Shown here in pieces: positions 1 to 8,037 of a stretch of DNA of 64,000 nt (position 1 is the first letter of the stretch; the number at the start of each line of letters is the position of its first letter). Position numbers and translations under genes: made by a program. Source of the stretch: JANQMX01 sp965247175 (GTDB lineage Bacteria; Pseudomonadota; Alphaproteobacteria; Kiloniellales; DSM-21159); contig OZ252006.1 in the NCBI GenBank assembly GCA_965247175.1, forward strand, positions 2,294,001 to 2,358,000, given 5' to 3'. Below the pieces are notes generated by a model. That model was not told where the DNA came from. It saw only the letters and a program-made list of their open reading frames with translations, and made no database searches.

Positions 1-1143
1 GTTCAACAGGTTGCCGTCCGGTCCCTCGATGACCTCGGTCAGGAAGATGTCGGCAACGGCCTGGCGGCGGTCGTCCAACTTTACCATGCCCGTCGGCGTT
101 TCGAACTCGAGGTTCGTCAGCACCTCGCGAAGCTTCGCACCTCCGTCGGAGAGATCGCCACCCACCTCGTTCAAAGCCAAGAGCGCCGCCTTGGTATTGA
201 TGTAGTAGGCGTGGGCGAAGAGCGACGGAGAGGGGAAGCCGTCCGGGAACTTCGCCTTGTAGGCCTCGACGAAGGCGTTCCAGCGCGGATCGTCCCAGGT
301 GTCGGAGATCGGGCCGGCCGAAGGCGTGCCGATGATGAAGTCGCGGGTGCGACCCTTGGAGCCGAGCACCGTCTGGTCAACGGTGATCGAGCCACCGATG
401 AGCGGTAGCTCGCCGCCAGCCTGCTCATACTGGGTCAGGAAGTTCACCGCGTCGGCACCGCCGAGGGCGACATAGATCGCATCGACGTCATCAGGCAGCG
501 CGGCGATCACAGAGGAGTAGTCCTTGTTACCGATCGGCACCCAGAAGCGCGCATCGACCGGTGCTTTACCGCCCAAGCGGCAGAAGGGCTCGAGGAAGCC
601 GAAGACCTGGGTGTAGGGGAAGGAATAGTCCTCAGCCAGCACCGCGATGTTGCGATAGCCCTTCTCGTTGAAGACGTACTCGCCGAGGCCGGCCATCCAC
701 TGCGCGCCTTCGGTCGAGAAGCGGAAGAAGTTGTCCGCCGGGTTACGCAAGGTGGTGTCCTGCGCTGCCGAAGAACCGTTCACAAAGGTCACCTCCGGCT
801 GGGTCTTGGCGTAGTCCTTGACCGCCAGGCCTTCCGAGCCCGACAGCGGGCCGACCAGGATCTGCACGCCGTCCTGCTCGACCAGCTTGCGGGCCGCGCG
901 GATGGCGCTGTCCGGCGAGGCATCGGACGAGCCGGTGATGAGCTCGATCTTCTTGCCGCCGGCCGTGTAGTCGAACTCCTCGAGGGCCAGCTCAACGCCG
1001 CGCATGCTGTCCTCGCCAAGCACCGTAAAGGCGCCTTCCAAGGTCGCGAGCGCCCCCATCTTGATGGTGTCGTCCGCCAGCGACGGCCCAGCGAGCGATA
1101 ACGCGGCTACTGCCGCAATCGTCGTCTTGGTAAATCTACGCAT
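1..1143 (-). CDS. ABC transporter substrate-binding protein, branched-chain amino acid/amide type (C-terminus outside window)
   Basis: Periplasmic binding protein that would deliver an amino acid or amide-like ligand to the LivHM permease encoded just upstream. The reverse-strand frame opens with ATG at 1143 and stays open to the window edge, giving 381 residues. An N-terminal signal peptide (MRRFTKTTIAAVAALSLAGP) is followed by the type 1 periplasmic-binding fold, with the family-typical IKMGALATLEGAFTVLGEDS and later VGPLSGSEGLAVKDYA. It is the third gene after livH and livM, 29 bp beyond livM, so the binding protein comes last rather than first as in classic liv operons. The ATPases (LivG/LivF) are not in the window and probably lie further left. 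The ligand cannot be read from sequence; a GntR gene is divergent upstream. The family is confident, the substrate unknown. Confidence 0.88.
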   Translation of the reverse strand, partial: MRRFTKTTIAAVAALSLAGPSLADDTIKMGALATLEGAFTVLGEDSMRGVELALEEFDYTAGGKKIELITGSSDASPDSAIRAARKLVEQDGVQILVGPLSGSEGLAVKDYAKTQPEVTFVNGSSAAQDTTLRNPADNFFRFSTEGAQWMAGLGEYVFNEKGYRNIAVLAEDYSFPYTQVFGFLEPFCRLGGKAPVDARFWVPIGNKDYSSVIAALPDDVDAIYVALGGADAVNFLTQYEQAGGELPLIGGSITVDQTVLGSKGRTRDFIIGTPSAGPISDTWDDPRWNAFVEAYKAKFPDGFPSPSLFAHAYYINTKAALLALNEVGGDLSDGGAKLREVLTNLEFETPTGMVKLDDRRQAVADIFLTEVIEGPDGNLLN

Positions 1144-1172
1144 TGCTACCTCCCTTGCTTAGGTTTGCCCTT

Positions 1173-2243
1173 CTAGGTTTGCTTGAGCGGCCCGGCACCT
1201 TGCCGGTCCCGCTCTTCGGCACGGCCGGCCTCATACCGTGCCGTTCGTGCGAAGCGGAGCTTCGGACGGATTCTCTCCCACAGCCCGAGCAAGCCGTCCG
1301 GCGAGAACAGCACGACGAGCAGGAAGGCGAGACCGATAACGGTGTTGAAACGCTCGCGGTCGATCAGATCGATGGCGAAGTTCTGCAGAAGCACGAAGAC
1401 CAGCGCTCCGAGGAAGGGTCCGATCGGATGGCGCATGCCGCCGACTACGGCGATCACAAGGATGTCGATGACGATGTCGACACCAACGGAACCCGGCGAG
1501 ATGCGACCGTTGAACCAGACCATCAGCACGCCGGCCGTACCGGCGATCAGGCCCGAGAGAAAGTAAGCGAAGACCCGGTGCAGGGTGACGTCGTAGCCCA
1601 GCGCCCGCATGCGACGCGGATTGTCGCGAATGGCTTGTAGGCTGAGCCCGAAGGTCGAGCGCGAGGCGTAGAGGACCGCGGCATAGAAGCCGCCGGCAAC
1701 GGCGAGGCTGAGATAGTAGAAGGGGACCGGGTCGCGCCAGTAGATGCCAAAGAGGGTCGGCGGCTCGATGCCGGCAAAGCCGGTGAAGCCGTTGAAGACC
1801 ACATAGTTTTGGCGCACGAAATAGAAGAAGGCGACGGCGATCGCGAGGGTGATCATGATGGTGTAGATCCCCTCGGTGCGTACCGAGATGGCCCCGACCA
1901 GCGCGCTGGCGAACGCGGCGGCCAGGATCGCGAAGGGGACCGTGATCCACCAGGGCCAGCCGAGGCCCATCACGTCGACGCTGTTGGTGCCGACGATGGC
2001 CACCAGGTATCCGGCCAGACCAGCCACGGTGAGCTGCGCCAGGCTGACCATGCCGCCATAGCCCGCCAGCATCATGAGCGACAGCGCGATGGTGCCGAGA
2101 ATGAGGGTGTAGGCGCCGATCTGGAAGACGAAGAAGCCCGAGGCGAAGAAGGGATAGGCCAGCAGGAACACGATGACCAACAGCACACCGGGATTCAGAT
2201 CGGCGAAAGAGAAGTTGCCGGACAGGAGCCTGCGCGCATCCAT
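1173..2243 (-). CDS. livM: branched-chain amino acid ABC transporter permease, LivM family
   Basis: Inner-membrane permease subunit, 356 residues, usual length for LivM. Hydrophobic helices run through most of the protein. The family-typical stretches GYGGMVSLAQLTVAGLAGY (about residues 63-81) and SGLIAGTAGVLMVWFNGRIS are present, as is the late VVGGMRHPIGPFLGALVFV. It follows livH by 3 bp and precedes the binding protein, so the three form one operon on minus. The charged C-terminal tail after residue 330 is typically cytoplasmic. A long ORF in another frame (1231-2961) is only a GC-rich shadow. The ligand remains open: urea, amides and branched-chain amino acids all use this family. Confidence 0.9.
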   Translation of the reverse strand: MDARRLLSGNFSFADLNPGVLLVIVFLLAYPFFASGFFVFQIGAYTLILGTIALSLMMLAGYGGMVSLAQLTVAGLAGYLVAIVGTNSVDVMGLGWPWWITVPFAILAAAFASALVGAISVRTEGIYTIMITLAIAVAFFYFVRQNYVVFNGFTGFAGIEPPTLFGIYWRDPVPFYYLSLAVAGGFYAAVLYASRSTFGLSLQAIRDNPRRMRALGYDVTLHRVFAYFLSGLIAGTAGVLMVWFNGRISPGSVGVDIVIDILVIAVVGGMRHPIGPFLGALVFVLLQNFAIDLIDRERFNTVIGLAFLLVVLFSPDGLLGLWERIRPKLRFARTARYEAGRAEERDRQGAGPLKQT

Positions 2244-2246
2244 CGC

Positions 2247-3257
2247 CTAGCGCCCTCCCATCACGCCCTGCGGGCGGACCGCCAGGACGAAGACCATGAT
2301 GAGGAAGGTCAGCACCACGCCGTAGGTCGGGAAGTAGGCGAGACCAAACTGCTCGGCGAGGCCGATCAAGAGCGCACCGATGGCCGCGCCGGTGACGGAA
2401 CCGAGACCCCCGACGATGACAACGATCAGCGAGGCGAGGAGATAACGCACGTCTTCGCCCGGCGCGATGGACAGCGCCGTGCCGCCGACGACCCCGGCGA
2501 AACCCGCCAGGCCGGCGCCAATGGCGAAGACGATGGCGAAGAGCAGCTGCACGTTCACACCGCTCGCCGCCAGCATCTGCCGGTCGTTCACGCCCGCCCG
2601 GATCATCATCCCGAGCTTGGTCCGGTTGAGGAACAGCCAGAGACCGACGCCAACGGCGACCGCCACGACCAAGACGGTCAGACGAAACATCGGATACTTG
2701 ATGTAGACTGGGTCGCCTGAAGACTTGATCACCGAGATGATCGGCAAGGTCACCGCGCCGAACAGCCACTCCGGCGGCTCGAACTGGTAGGTGTTGCCGG
2801 TCCAGACGGCCAGCATGAGGTCGGCGGCGATGATCGAGATGCCGATGGTGACCAGGGTCTGGCGCAGGTCGTCGCCTTCCATGCGTCGAAAGATCAGCAC
2901 CTGGAGCAGGACACCGCTGGCGCCGATGGCCAGGAAGGCGACAGCCAAGCCAAGGAACCAATTGCCGCTGGCGGTCGCCACCTCATAGCCGATGTAGGCG
3001 CCCAGCAGGTACATGGAGCCGTGCGCCAGGTTCACATTGCGCATCAGGCCGAACACGAGGGTGAAGCCGCTGGCCACGAGGAAGTAGAGACCGGCGAGCG
3101 TGATGCCGTTCAGCAGCGTGTTGACGAAGGTCTTCTTGCGGCCGATGGAGTCGACCAGCCAGTCGGGCCAGACGGCGAAGATCAACCAGAGAAACGCCGC
3201 GACAAAAAGGAAAATGACCAAGGCCCAGAAGCGGTGGCGATCAACGAACTGCCGCAT
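2247..3257 (-). CDS. livH: branched-chain amino acid ABC transporter permease, LivH family
   Basis: Inner-membrane permease subunit partnering LivM, 336 residues. Membrane helices begin around residue 12. The LivH signature NGITLAGLYFLVASGFTLVF and GLMRNVNLAHGSMYLLGAYI (about residues 50-90) are clear, followed by the EAA-like region AIGAGLAGFAGVVGGTALS near residue 245. It is the first gene of the visible liv operon. Its start at 3257 lies beyond a 546-bp AT-richer intergenic stretch shared with the divergent GntR gene, so the promoter and any GntR operator should be there. The N-terminus carries an extra hydrophobic segment (about residues 8-30) before the first conserved helix, which is somewhat longer than minimal LivH proteins. 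Confidence 0.9.
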   Translation of the reverse strand: MRQFVDRHRFWALVIFLFVAAFLWLIFAVWPDWLVDSIGRKKTFVNTLLNGITLAGLYFLVASGFTLVFGLMRNVNLAHGSMYLLGAYIGYEVATASGNWFLGLAVAFLAIGASGVLLQVLIFRRMEGDDLRQTLVTIGISIIAADLMLAVWTGNTYQFEPPEWLFGAVTLPIISVIKSSGDPVYIKYPMFRLTVLVVAVAVGVGLWLFLNRTKLGMMIRAGVNDRQMLAASGVNVQLLFAIVFAIGAGLAGFAGVVGGTALSIAPGEDVRYLLASLIVVIVGGLGSVTGAAIGALLIGLAEQFGLAYFPTYGVVLTFLIMVFVLAVRPQGVMGGR

Positions 3258-3804
3258 CGCCCGCGCCTCAGACCGACAGGGCCTGGTGGCTTAGAACGGT
3301 GCTCGCGCTCGGCCGCTGCCGCGCTGTCATCTCCATCCTCCCTTCGTGCGCCCCGTTGCACCGGGGTCTGCGAGGCCATATCGGCCATGCGTGGTGCCGT
3401 TATCGACACTCTACACACTCGAAAGCGTGACGCGACTCGACGTTGGCCGCAACCATTCCAAATCGTCATTGTGGGTAATAATGGGTAATACATGCGCCAA
3501 ACATGACAAAAGCTCAGCGCTGATCATGCGAATCAGATGCTCTGCAACGCGCAGATAAGCCGCGATTTTCCTTGGCTCAAGGACTCAAAGGTCAGCGAAA
3601 CGGACCGTGCTTTCGCCTCCGGAGCGGGCCCGGAGACCCAGAACAAGATCAATAAATGAACCAATTATTGAACCAGTCTAGAGGCAGGGCAAATAAATTA
3701 CAGATCGCTTATTATCACTGCGCAAATCTGATCATTTCACTTGAATAATTGAGCCAATTGGACCTATTTTTTCCATCTTAGCTAAGCCAAAGTCAGACGA
3801 AGAC
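3258..3804. promoter_or_regulatory. divergent intergenic region between livH and the GntR gene
   Basis: This 547-bp stretch has no convincing gene. The livH-proximal half is GC-rich, but about 3640-3790 is strikingly AT-rich for this genome. That part contains short related elements: AATTATTGAA near 3662 and its near-inverse TTGAATAATT near 3741, with CCAATT copies nearby. Such a layout would suit operators for the adjacent GntR-family regulator, but no canonical FadR/GntR operator is exact. Treat it as the shared promoter zone of the transporter and the regulator. Confidence 0.4.
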
Positions 3805-4479
3805 ATGCGAAATTCAGTGGCAACCCGGATTGCCGATCGACTGCGGGATGAGATTCAAGCGGGCGCCTTTGCGGCCGAGGGGCGTATTCCGACGGAACGC
3901 GAGCTGGCGGAACGCTTTGCTGTGGCGCGCAACACCGTCCGCCGCGCCATCGAAGACCTTCAGTCCTCCGGCCTGGTCATTCGCCATGTCGGCCGGGGCA
4001 CCTTTCTCACCGCGGCCGACCCAGTCGAGACACCGCGACCAGCCAACGCCGGCGAAAGCGACATCAGCCCCCGCGACCTGATCGAAGCGCGCCTGATGCT
4101 CGAGCCGGCCGCCGCCGCAGCGGCGGCCATCAACGCCACCGACGCCGATCTCCTGCGTTTGCAGCAGGTCCAAGATGCCTCCGCCGCCACGAGCCTGATG
4201 GAGGAGTTCGAACGCTACGATGCGGAGATCCATCGGCTGCTGTTCTCCATGACGCAGAACCAGGTGCTGTTGCGCTTCGATGCCATGCTGAGAGGTTTGC
4301 GCGACAACGCGGACTGGTTGGCGGCCAAACGCCGGAGCTATTCGGACGCGCAGAAGGCCCGCTATGTCGCCCAGCATAGCGAGATCATTCGCGCGATCCG
4401 CGCGCGCTCCCCGAAAGCCGCCCGCGAAGCCATGGCAAACCACCTCGAGGAGGTGCGCCGGGTCCTGCTCGAAGGCTGA
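3805..4479 (+). CDS. GntR-family transcriptional regulator, FadR subfamily (FCD domain)
   Basis: Transcription factor of 224 residues. Residues 1-68 form a GntR winged helix: RIADRLRDEIQAGAF, the recognition segment PTERELAERFAVARNTVRRA and the wing GLVIRHVGRGTF. Residues about 88-220 form an all-helical FCD effector-binding domain, with LIEARLMLEPAAAAAA, an E-x-D-x-x-x-H-R-like stretch (YDAEIHRLLF) and a late HSEIIRAIRARSPKAAREAM containing a conserved metal-ligand histidine. It is divergent from livH and 16 bp before the next plus-strand ORF, so it may control the transporter and the neighbouring TIM-barrel genes. The effector is unknown; FCD regulators commonly sense organic acids. The start ATG at 3805 is the first in frame and lies at the expected family N-terminus. 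Confidence 0.9.
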   Translation: MRNSVATRIADRLRDEIQAGAFAAEGRIPTERELAERFAVARNTVRRAIEDLQSSGLVIRHVGRGTFLTAADPVETPRPANAGESDISPRDLIEARLMLEPAAAAAAAINATDADLLRLQQVQDASAATSLMEEFERYDAEIHRLLFSMTQNQVLLRFDAMLRGLRDNADWLAAKRRSYSDAQKARYVAQHSEIIRAIRARSPKAAREAMANHLEEVRRVLLEG

Positions 4480-4495
4480 GCCGCGCCAGCTTCCC

Positions 4496-5236
4496 GTGTC
4501 GGCTGTCTCATCATACGGAGCAAGTGCGCTCGCCAAATGGGCCATCGTGCCCAAGCCGGGACTGCCCGATACCACTCCCCTCCCGCCGCAGATCTGCACC
4601 CTCCGCCCAAGCTTGCAGCATTCCAGCCTGCCTGATGAGATCGGCCTGCTGCTGCCGGTGCAGCCCAACCCGCAAACGCTGGTCGACCAGGTTGTTGCCG
4701 CGCCGTCACTGCTGGAGGGCGCAGCACTCGGCTTGTTTCTCGCCAATCCTTTCTTCTCGCCACCCCGCGAGGCAGAGCGGCTGGCACAGATCGGCCTCGG
4801 CTGGGTCGCCAATCTGCCGAGCGTCGCCCAGCATGACCGAGAGTTTGCCCAGCAATTGTCAGACGTCGCCTTGGACCACGCGCGCGAGCTGGCCGCGCTG
4901 GCCGATTTCAAAGCGGCAGGGATCCGGGTTCACGCCGTCGTCTCCGATGCAACGGAGGCAGTCGCGGCAGCAGCGCTGCCGGCCGATGCGGTCCTGGTGA
5001 TGCCCAAGAGCGCGGACCTGGCGGCCGGCTTCCCATCGCTGCGTCAGCGGGGCTCGGCGGCGCTGACCATTGCGCGCGCGCTGCAGGAAGTCGGCTGGCA
5101 GGGTCCGCTGCTGGCGCTCGGCACCAAGAGCGAAGCGGAGCGGCCGACACTCTGGCCCGAGGCTTGGGACGGTGTCGTCTGCCGCCCCATTCCAGCTGAG
5201 CCGCAAGAACTCAGCCTTCCAAACCAAATCTCTTGA
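4496..5236 (+). CDS. uncharacterised TIM-barrel-like protein, possibly a diverged PEP-hydrolase-family relative
   Basis: 246 residues from a GTG at 4496, 16 bp after the GntR stop. The frame is open further upstream, but only inside the GntR gene; GTG at 4547 is an alternative start. I do not recognise the family with certainty. The segment GLGWVANLPSVAQHDREFAQ, followed by HARELAALADFKAAGIRVHA, resembles the barrel strand and helix pattern G-V-x-N-F-P-T-V seen in phosphoenolpyruvate-hydrolase-type barrels. The gene converging on it (5211-6965) encodes a clear member of that family. The segment SLLEGAALGLFLANPFFSPP would be an earlier strand. The stop overlaps the opposing gene by 26 bp. The C-terminal half (SLRQRGSAALTIARALQEVG) has no recognised catalytic motif. 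Function is unknown; a substrate-specific partner of its neighbours is possible. Confidence 0.6.
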   Translation: MSAVSSYGASALAKWAIVPKPGLPDTTPLPPQICTLRPSLQHSSLPDEIGLLLPVQPNPQTLVDQVVAAPSLLEGAALGLFLANPFFSPPREAERLAQIGLGWVANLPSVAQHDREFAQQLSDVALDHARELAALADFKAAGIRVHAVVSDATEAVAAAALPADAVLVMPKSADLAAGFPSLRQRGSAALTIARALQEVGWQGPLLALGTKSEAERPTLWPEAWDGVVCRPIPAEPQELSLPNQIS

Positions 5237-6965
5237 TCTTGTTGTAGAGCGTCTTCCGGGAGATGCCGAGCGACTCGGCAGCCCGCGTGCGGCTGAAGCC
5301 GTGCCGCCAAAGCGCGTCGACGATCCGATCTTTCTCGCTGCGCCTGTCCGAAACGGGGCTGTTGCCGGGCTTGAAGAGCCGCGTCAGCTCTTCGAGCTGT
5401 ATCGGCCCTCCGGCGGCACGTCCGGCCAGGCCCCCGACCATGCCGCGCAGCTCCGCTTCGTTACCTGGCCAGAGGTGCGCGTGCAGTTGCTGCAGCGCCG
5501 CCGAGGTGAAGCTGTCCCGACCCAGCGCCATAGCCAGGCTGGTCGCCGCCTCCGCCTCGATCAAGGCTGCGAGATCGTCGATACGGTCGCGCAACGGGGG
5601 AAGCCGAACGGTCCAACCGACAAACTGGGCAGCCAGTTCGGCCTCGAAGCCGGCGCCGCGCAGATCGTCGCCAACCTCTCCCTCGCTGAAAGGCATCTCG
5701 CTGATCAGGACGACGCGAGGCCCAACCGTCAGCGCCCGTCGACTTCCCGGTGCGCGAAAACTGCCCTCCCGCAACGCCAACGCAAGCCGCCGCTGCGTCG
5801 CGGCCGGCAGCCGTTCCGGCGCTCGGATAGCCAGCACGGCGGCCCCGCTGTCCGCCAAGGCCGGGCGTTGCTTCGCAATAGTGTCGCGGTGGCCGAAGAT
5901 TACGCTCCGGGCGCGGGCGGGAAAGTCCTCACCGCCCACATCCACCTGAATGAGGCTCTGGGTCAGCTCTTGCCGGCCCGCCGCGCCGCCGTGGCTTGCC
6001 AAGGCAAGCAGCGCCGGCTCGCTGGCCATGCCCGCTTCGGCGAGGAGGAGAACCGGCGCAGAACTCTCGGCTAGGCTCTTCAGGCGACGCAGGAAGGCAA
6101 GCTGCGCGTCGGAGCGCCCGACGAACCCGAAAGGGCGCGCCCAGGTCACCAGGCGGGCGCTTTCCTTGTCCAAGGAAGCCTGGCTGCGGCCGGCTTGTCG
6201 AAAGCGATCGATCTGGTCAGCGACGGAGGCTTCCAGCGGCATCCGCTCGAAGGTCGACCCGCCGACGTAGCCGTCGAGCGGCGCCAAGCCCAAAACGCGC
6301 CCCAAATCCTCGGCTGTTCCGACGGGTCCACCCTCCAGGAAGAAGCGGCAGCGCGGATTGATGCGCTTGATCAGTCGGCCGATCTCCCGCGCCATGGTCG
6401 CCACCTCCTCCAGGCTGGCACGTCGCCGATGCCCCAGGGCGCCACCGACGTTCCAGCCCAGGTTGAGGCAAATAAGCTCGATGCCGGCGTCCGCCGCCAA
6501 ACGCGCCTGAGTGCGGGTCGCGCAATAGAACATGGGTGTAAGCCCTGCCTCCCGCACGGCGCTGAGCTGCGCTACCTCGGCCTCGATGCCGCGCCCGGCC
6601 CGGGCAAGAATCTGCTGCATGGAACGAGGGAAGTGCATGGCGCTGGGGAAGTTGACCGCCCCGGCGAAGCCGCCATCCGCGACCCGTCGCGCGGTTTCCT
6701 GCGGGTTGAACTCCGGCTCCCAAACATTGACTCCGAGCAGCACAGGAATACGGCACTGCGCCAGCAGCTCTTCCCGTGCAAAACTCTCCGTCAGCCGGCC
6801 GGCTTCAAGGATAGGCAGCATGCAGGCGATGGACGGGGCGCCCATGTTGCGCAGCCGCCCGGCATTGATGGCGAGCAGGAAATCCGCGCCACCGCGCTCG
6901 GCGGCCAAAGCCATGCTGCCGGAGCCGATGGCCGCGCCGATGAGAAACTTCCCTGAAAAGGGCAC
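5211..6965 (-). CDS. PEP-hydrolase-type TIM barrel fused to a degenerate NtrC-like AAA region and Fis HTH
   Basis: 584 residues, GTG start with GGAGG about 12 nt upstream. Residues 1-275 form a barrel of the phosphoenolpyruvate hydrolase family: FLIGAAIGSGSMALAAERGG, NMGAPSIACMLPILEAGRL, GGFAGAVNFPSAMHFPRS, then FLEGGPVGTAEDLGRVLG and DGYVGGSTFERMPLE. Residues about 300-530 align by order with the sigma-54-interaction AAA domain (FVGRSDAQLAFLRRL, FRAPGSRRALTVGPRVVLIS, LPPLRDRIDDLAALI, LWPGNEAELRGMVGGL). Its Walker A is ruined (LLLAEAGMASEP) and there is no GAFTGA loop. Residues 545-580 are a Fis-type HTH (AAESLGISRKTLYNKIKRFG). It is therefore unlikely to remodel sigma-54 polymerase, and may bind DNA in response to a ligand of the barrel. 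It converges on 4496-5236 and is divergent from the cytochrome c gene. Confidence 0.8.
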   Translation of the reverse strand: MPFSGKFLIGAAIGSGSMALAAERGGADFLLAINAGRLRNMGAPSIACMLPILEAGRLTESFAREELLAQCRIPVLLGVNVWEPEFNPQETARRVADGGFAGAVNFPSAMHFPRSMQQILARAGRGIEAEVAQLSAVREAGLTPMFYCATRTQARLAADAGIELICLNLGWNVGGALGHRRRASLEEVATMAREIGRLIKRINPRCRFFLEGGPVGTAEDLGRVLGLAPLDGYVGGSTFERMPLEASVADQIDRFRQAGRSQASLDKESARLVTWARPFGFVGRSDAQLAFLRRLKSLAESSAPVLLLAEAGMASEPALLALASHGGAAGRQELTQSLIQVDVGGEDFPARARSVIFGHRDTIAKQRPALADSGAAVLAIRAPERLPAATQRRLALALREGSFRAPGSRRALTVGPRVVLISEMPFSEGEVGDDLRGAGFEAELAAQFVGWTVRLPPLRDRIDDLAALIEAEAATSLAMALGRDSFTSAALQQLHAHLWPGNEAELRGMVGGLAGRAAGGPIQLEELTRLFKPGNSPVSDRRSEKDRIVDALWRHGFSRTRAAESLGISRKTLYNKIKRFGLEG

Positions 6966-7079
6966 GGTTTAAGTCAGCCTCCGAAACGCGTGCGGCCCAG
7001 TCCCTAGTCTAGCAGTCGGACATCGTGGCGGACAAAACGCGCTTGACCTTCCCCTTGGAGGAGGCGGCACGACGTCGAC

Positions 7080-7523
7080 ATGCTCAAACGCTGCGTTCTC
7101 GTTTGCGGCCTGATGGCCGTTTCCTTGCCCGCCTCGGCGCTGGAGCCGCTCGATGCGGCGAGCGCGGCACGTGGCGCGCCGCTCTATCAGGCCCACTGCG
7201 CGGATTGCCATGGCGCGCAGTTGGAAGGCGAGGCCAATTGGCGGGTGCGCAAGCCCGATGGCAGCCTGCCGGCCCCGCCGCACGATGAAAGCGGACACAC
7301 CTGGCATCACGGGGACAGCCTGCTGTTCGACTACACCAAGCTCGGCGGCGAAGAAGCCCTGCGCCGCATGGGCATCACCGGCGTCGTCAGCGGCATGCCG
7401 GCCTTCGGCGCGCTGATGAACGACCGGGAGATCCAAGACATCCTGACGTACATCAAGTCGCAGTGGTCCGAGGAGGTGCGACGATTGCAGGCTGAGCGCA
7501 CCCGGGCCGAAAACGGCTCATGA
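7080..7523 (+). CDS. periplasmic c-type cytochrome (class I monohaem)
   Basis: 147 residues with a signal peptide (LVCGLMAVSLPASALE). One haem site is present, CADCHG at about residues 40-45. A downstream VVSGMPAFG (about residue 102) supplies the probable axial methionine, and DREIQDILTYIKSQW is the usual C-terminal helix of class I cytochromes. It would act as a periplasmic electron carrier. The next gene, 34 bp on, encodes a DUF411 metal-handling protein, and the two probably form an operon. The ATG at 7080 gives a proper signal peptide. The upstream 114 bp is shared with the divergent PEP-hydrolase fusion gene. Confidence 0.88.
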   Translation: MLKRCVLVCGLMAVSLPASALEPLDAASAARGAPLYQAHCADCHGAQLEGEANWRVRKPDGSLPAPPHDESGHTWHHGDSLLFDYTKLGGEEALRRMGITGVVSGMPAFGALMNDREIQDILTYIKSQWSEEVRRLQAERTRAENGS

Positions 7524-7557
7524 GGCCAGGTCGCATAGGGCGTAAGGGGACGATGAA

Positions 7558-8007
7558 ATGAAGCGACGCGAATTCCTGATAGCCTTGGCGGCAACGAGCT
7601 TGATCGGTCTCCCGGCCCAGGCCTCCGCGCCACGGTTGCTCGTGGCCAAGTCCCCCTCCTGCGGCTGCTGCACGGCCTGGATCCACCACATGCAGGCCGC
7701 CGGCTTCGAGGTCGAGGCGAAGGACGTGAGCCAGGATGCGCTCTACGGCCTCAAGGCCAGCCTCGGGATCCGACAGCAGCATGCCTCATGCCACACGGCC
7801 ATCGTCGACGGCTACGTCATCGAGGGCCATGTCCCGGCGAGCGACGTAAAGCGACTGCTGGCTGAGCGGCCCAGCGCGCTCGGCCTAGCCGTTCCCGGGA
7901 TGCCCATCGGCTCTCCGGGCATGGAAATGGGAGATCAGAAGGAACCTTACGAAACCCTATTGCTCTTCACCTCCGGCAAGGCAGAGGTCTTCGCAAGCCA
8001 CAACTAA
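7558..8007 (+). CDS. DUF411 family periplasmic metal-binding protein
   Basis: 149 residues. The N-terminus is a Tat- or Sec-like signal (MKRREFLIALAATSLIGLPA) starting with KRREF. The DUF411 hallmark VAKSPSCGCCTAWIHHMQAA (about residues 30-49) carries the C-x-C-C cluster, followed by VEAKDVSQDALYGLKASLG and SCHTAIVDGYVIEGHVPASD, the conserved second half. Members are thioredoxin-like small proteins often found with copper resistance or cupredoxin genes, so copper binding or delivery is inferred. It sits 34 bp after a cytochrome c gene, which fits redox-metal handling. It ends 30 bp from the convergent mgtE. The exact role in this family is not established. Confidence 0.85.
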   Translation: MKRREFLIALAATSLIGLPAQASAPRLLVAKSPSCGCCTAWIHHMQAAGFEVEAKDVSQDALYGLKASLGIRQQHASCHTAIVDGYVIEGHVPASDVKRLLAERPSALGLAVPGMPIGSPGMEMGDQKEPYETLLLFTSGKAEVFASHN

Positions 8008-8037
8008 CGCCGTGGCGGCCAGCCTCCGTCGCAGCGA

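Noticed and set aside
1231..2961. 576-codon minus-strand frame across livM and livH
   Set aside because: Arg-, Pro- and His-rich shadow in the wrong frame; both transporter genes are unambiguous.
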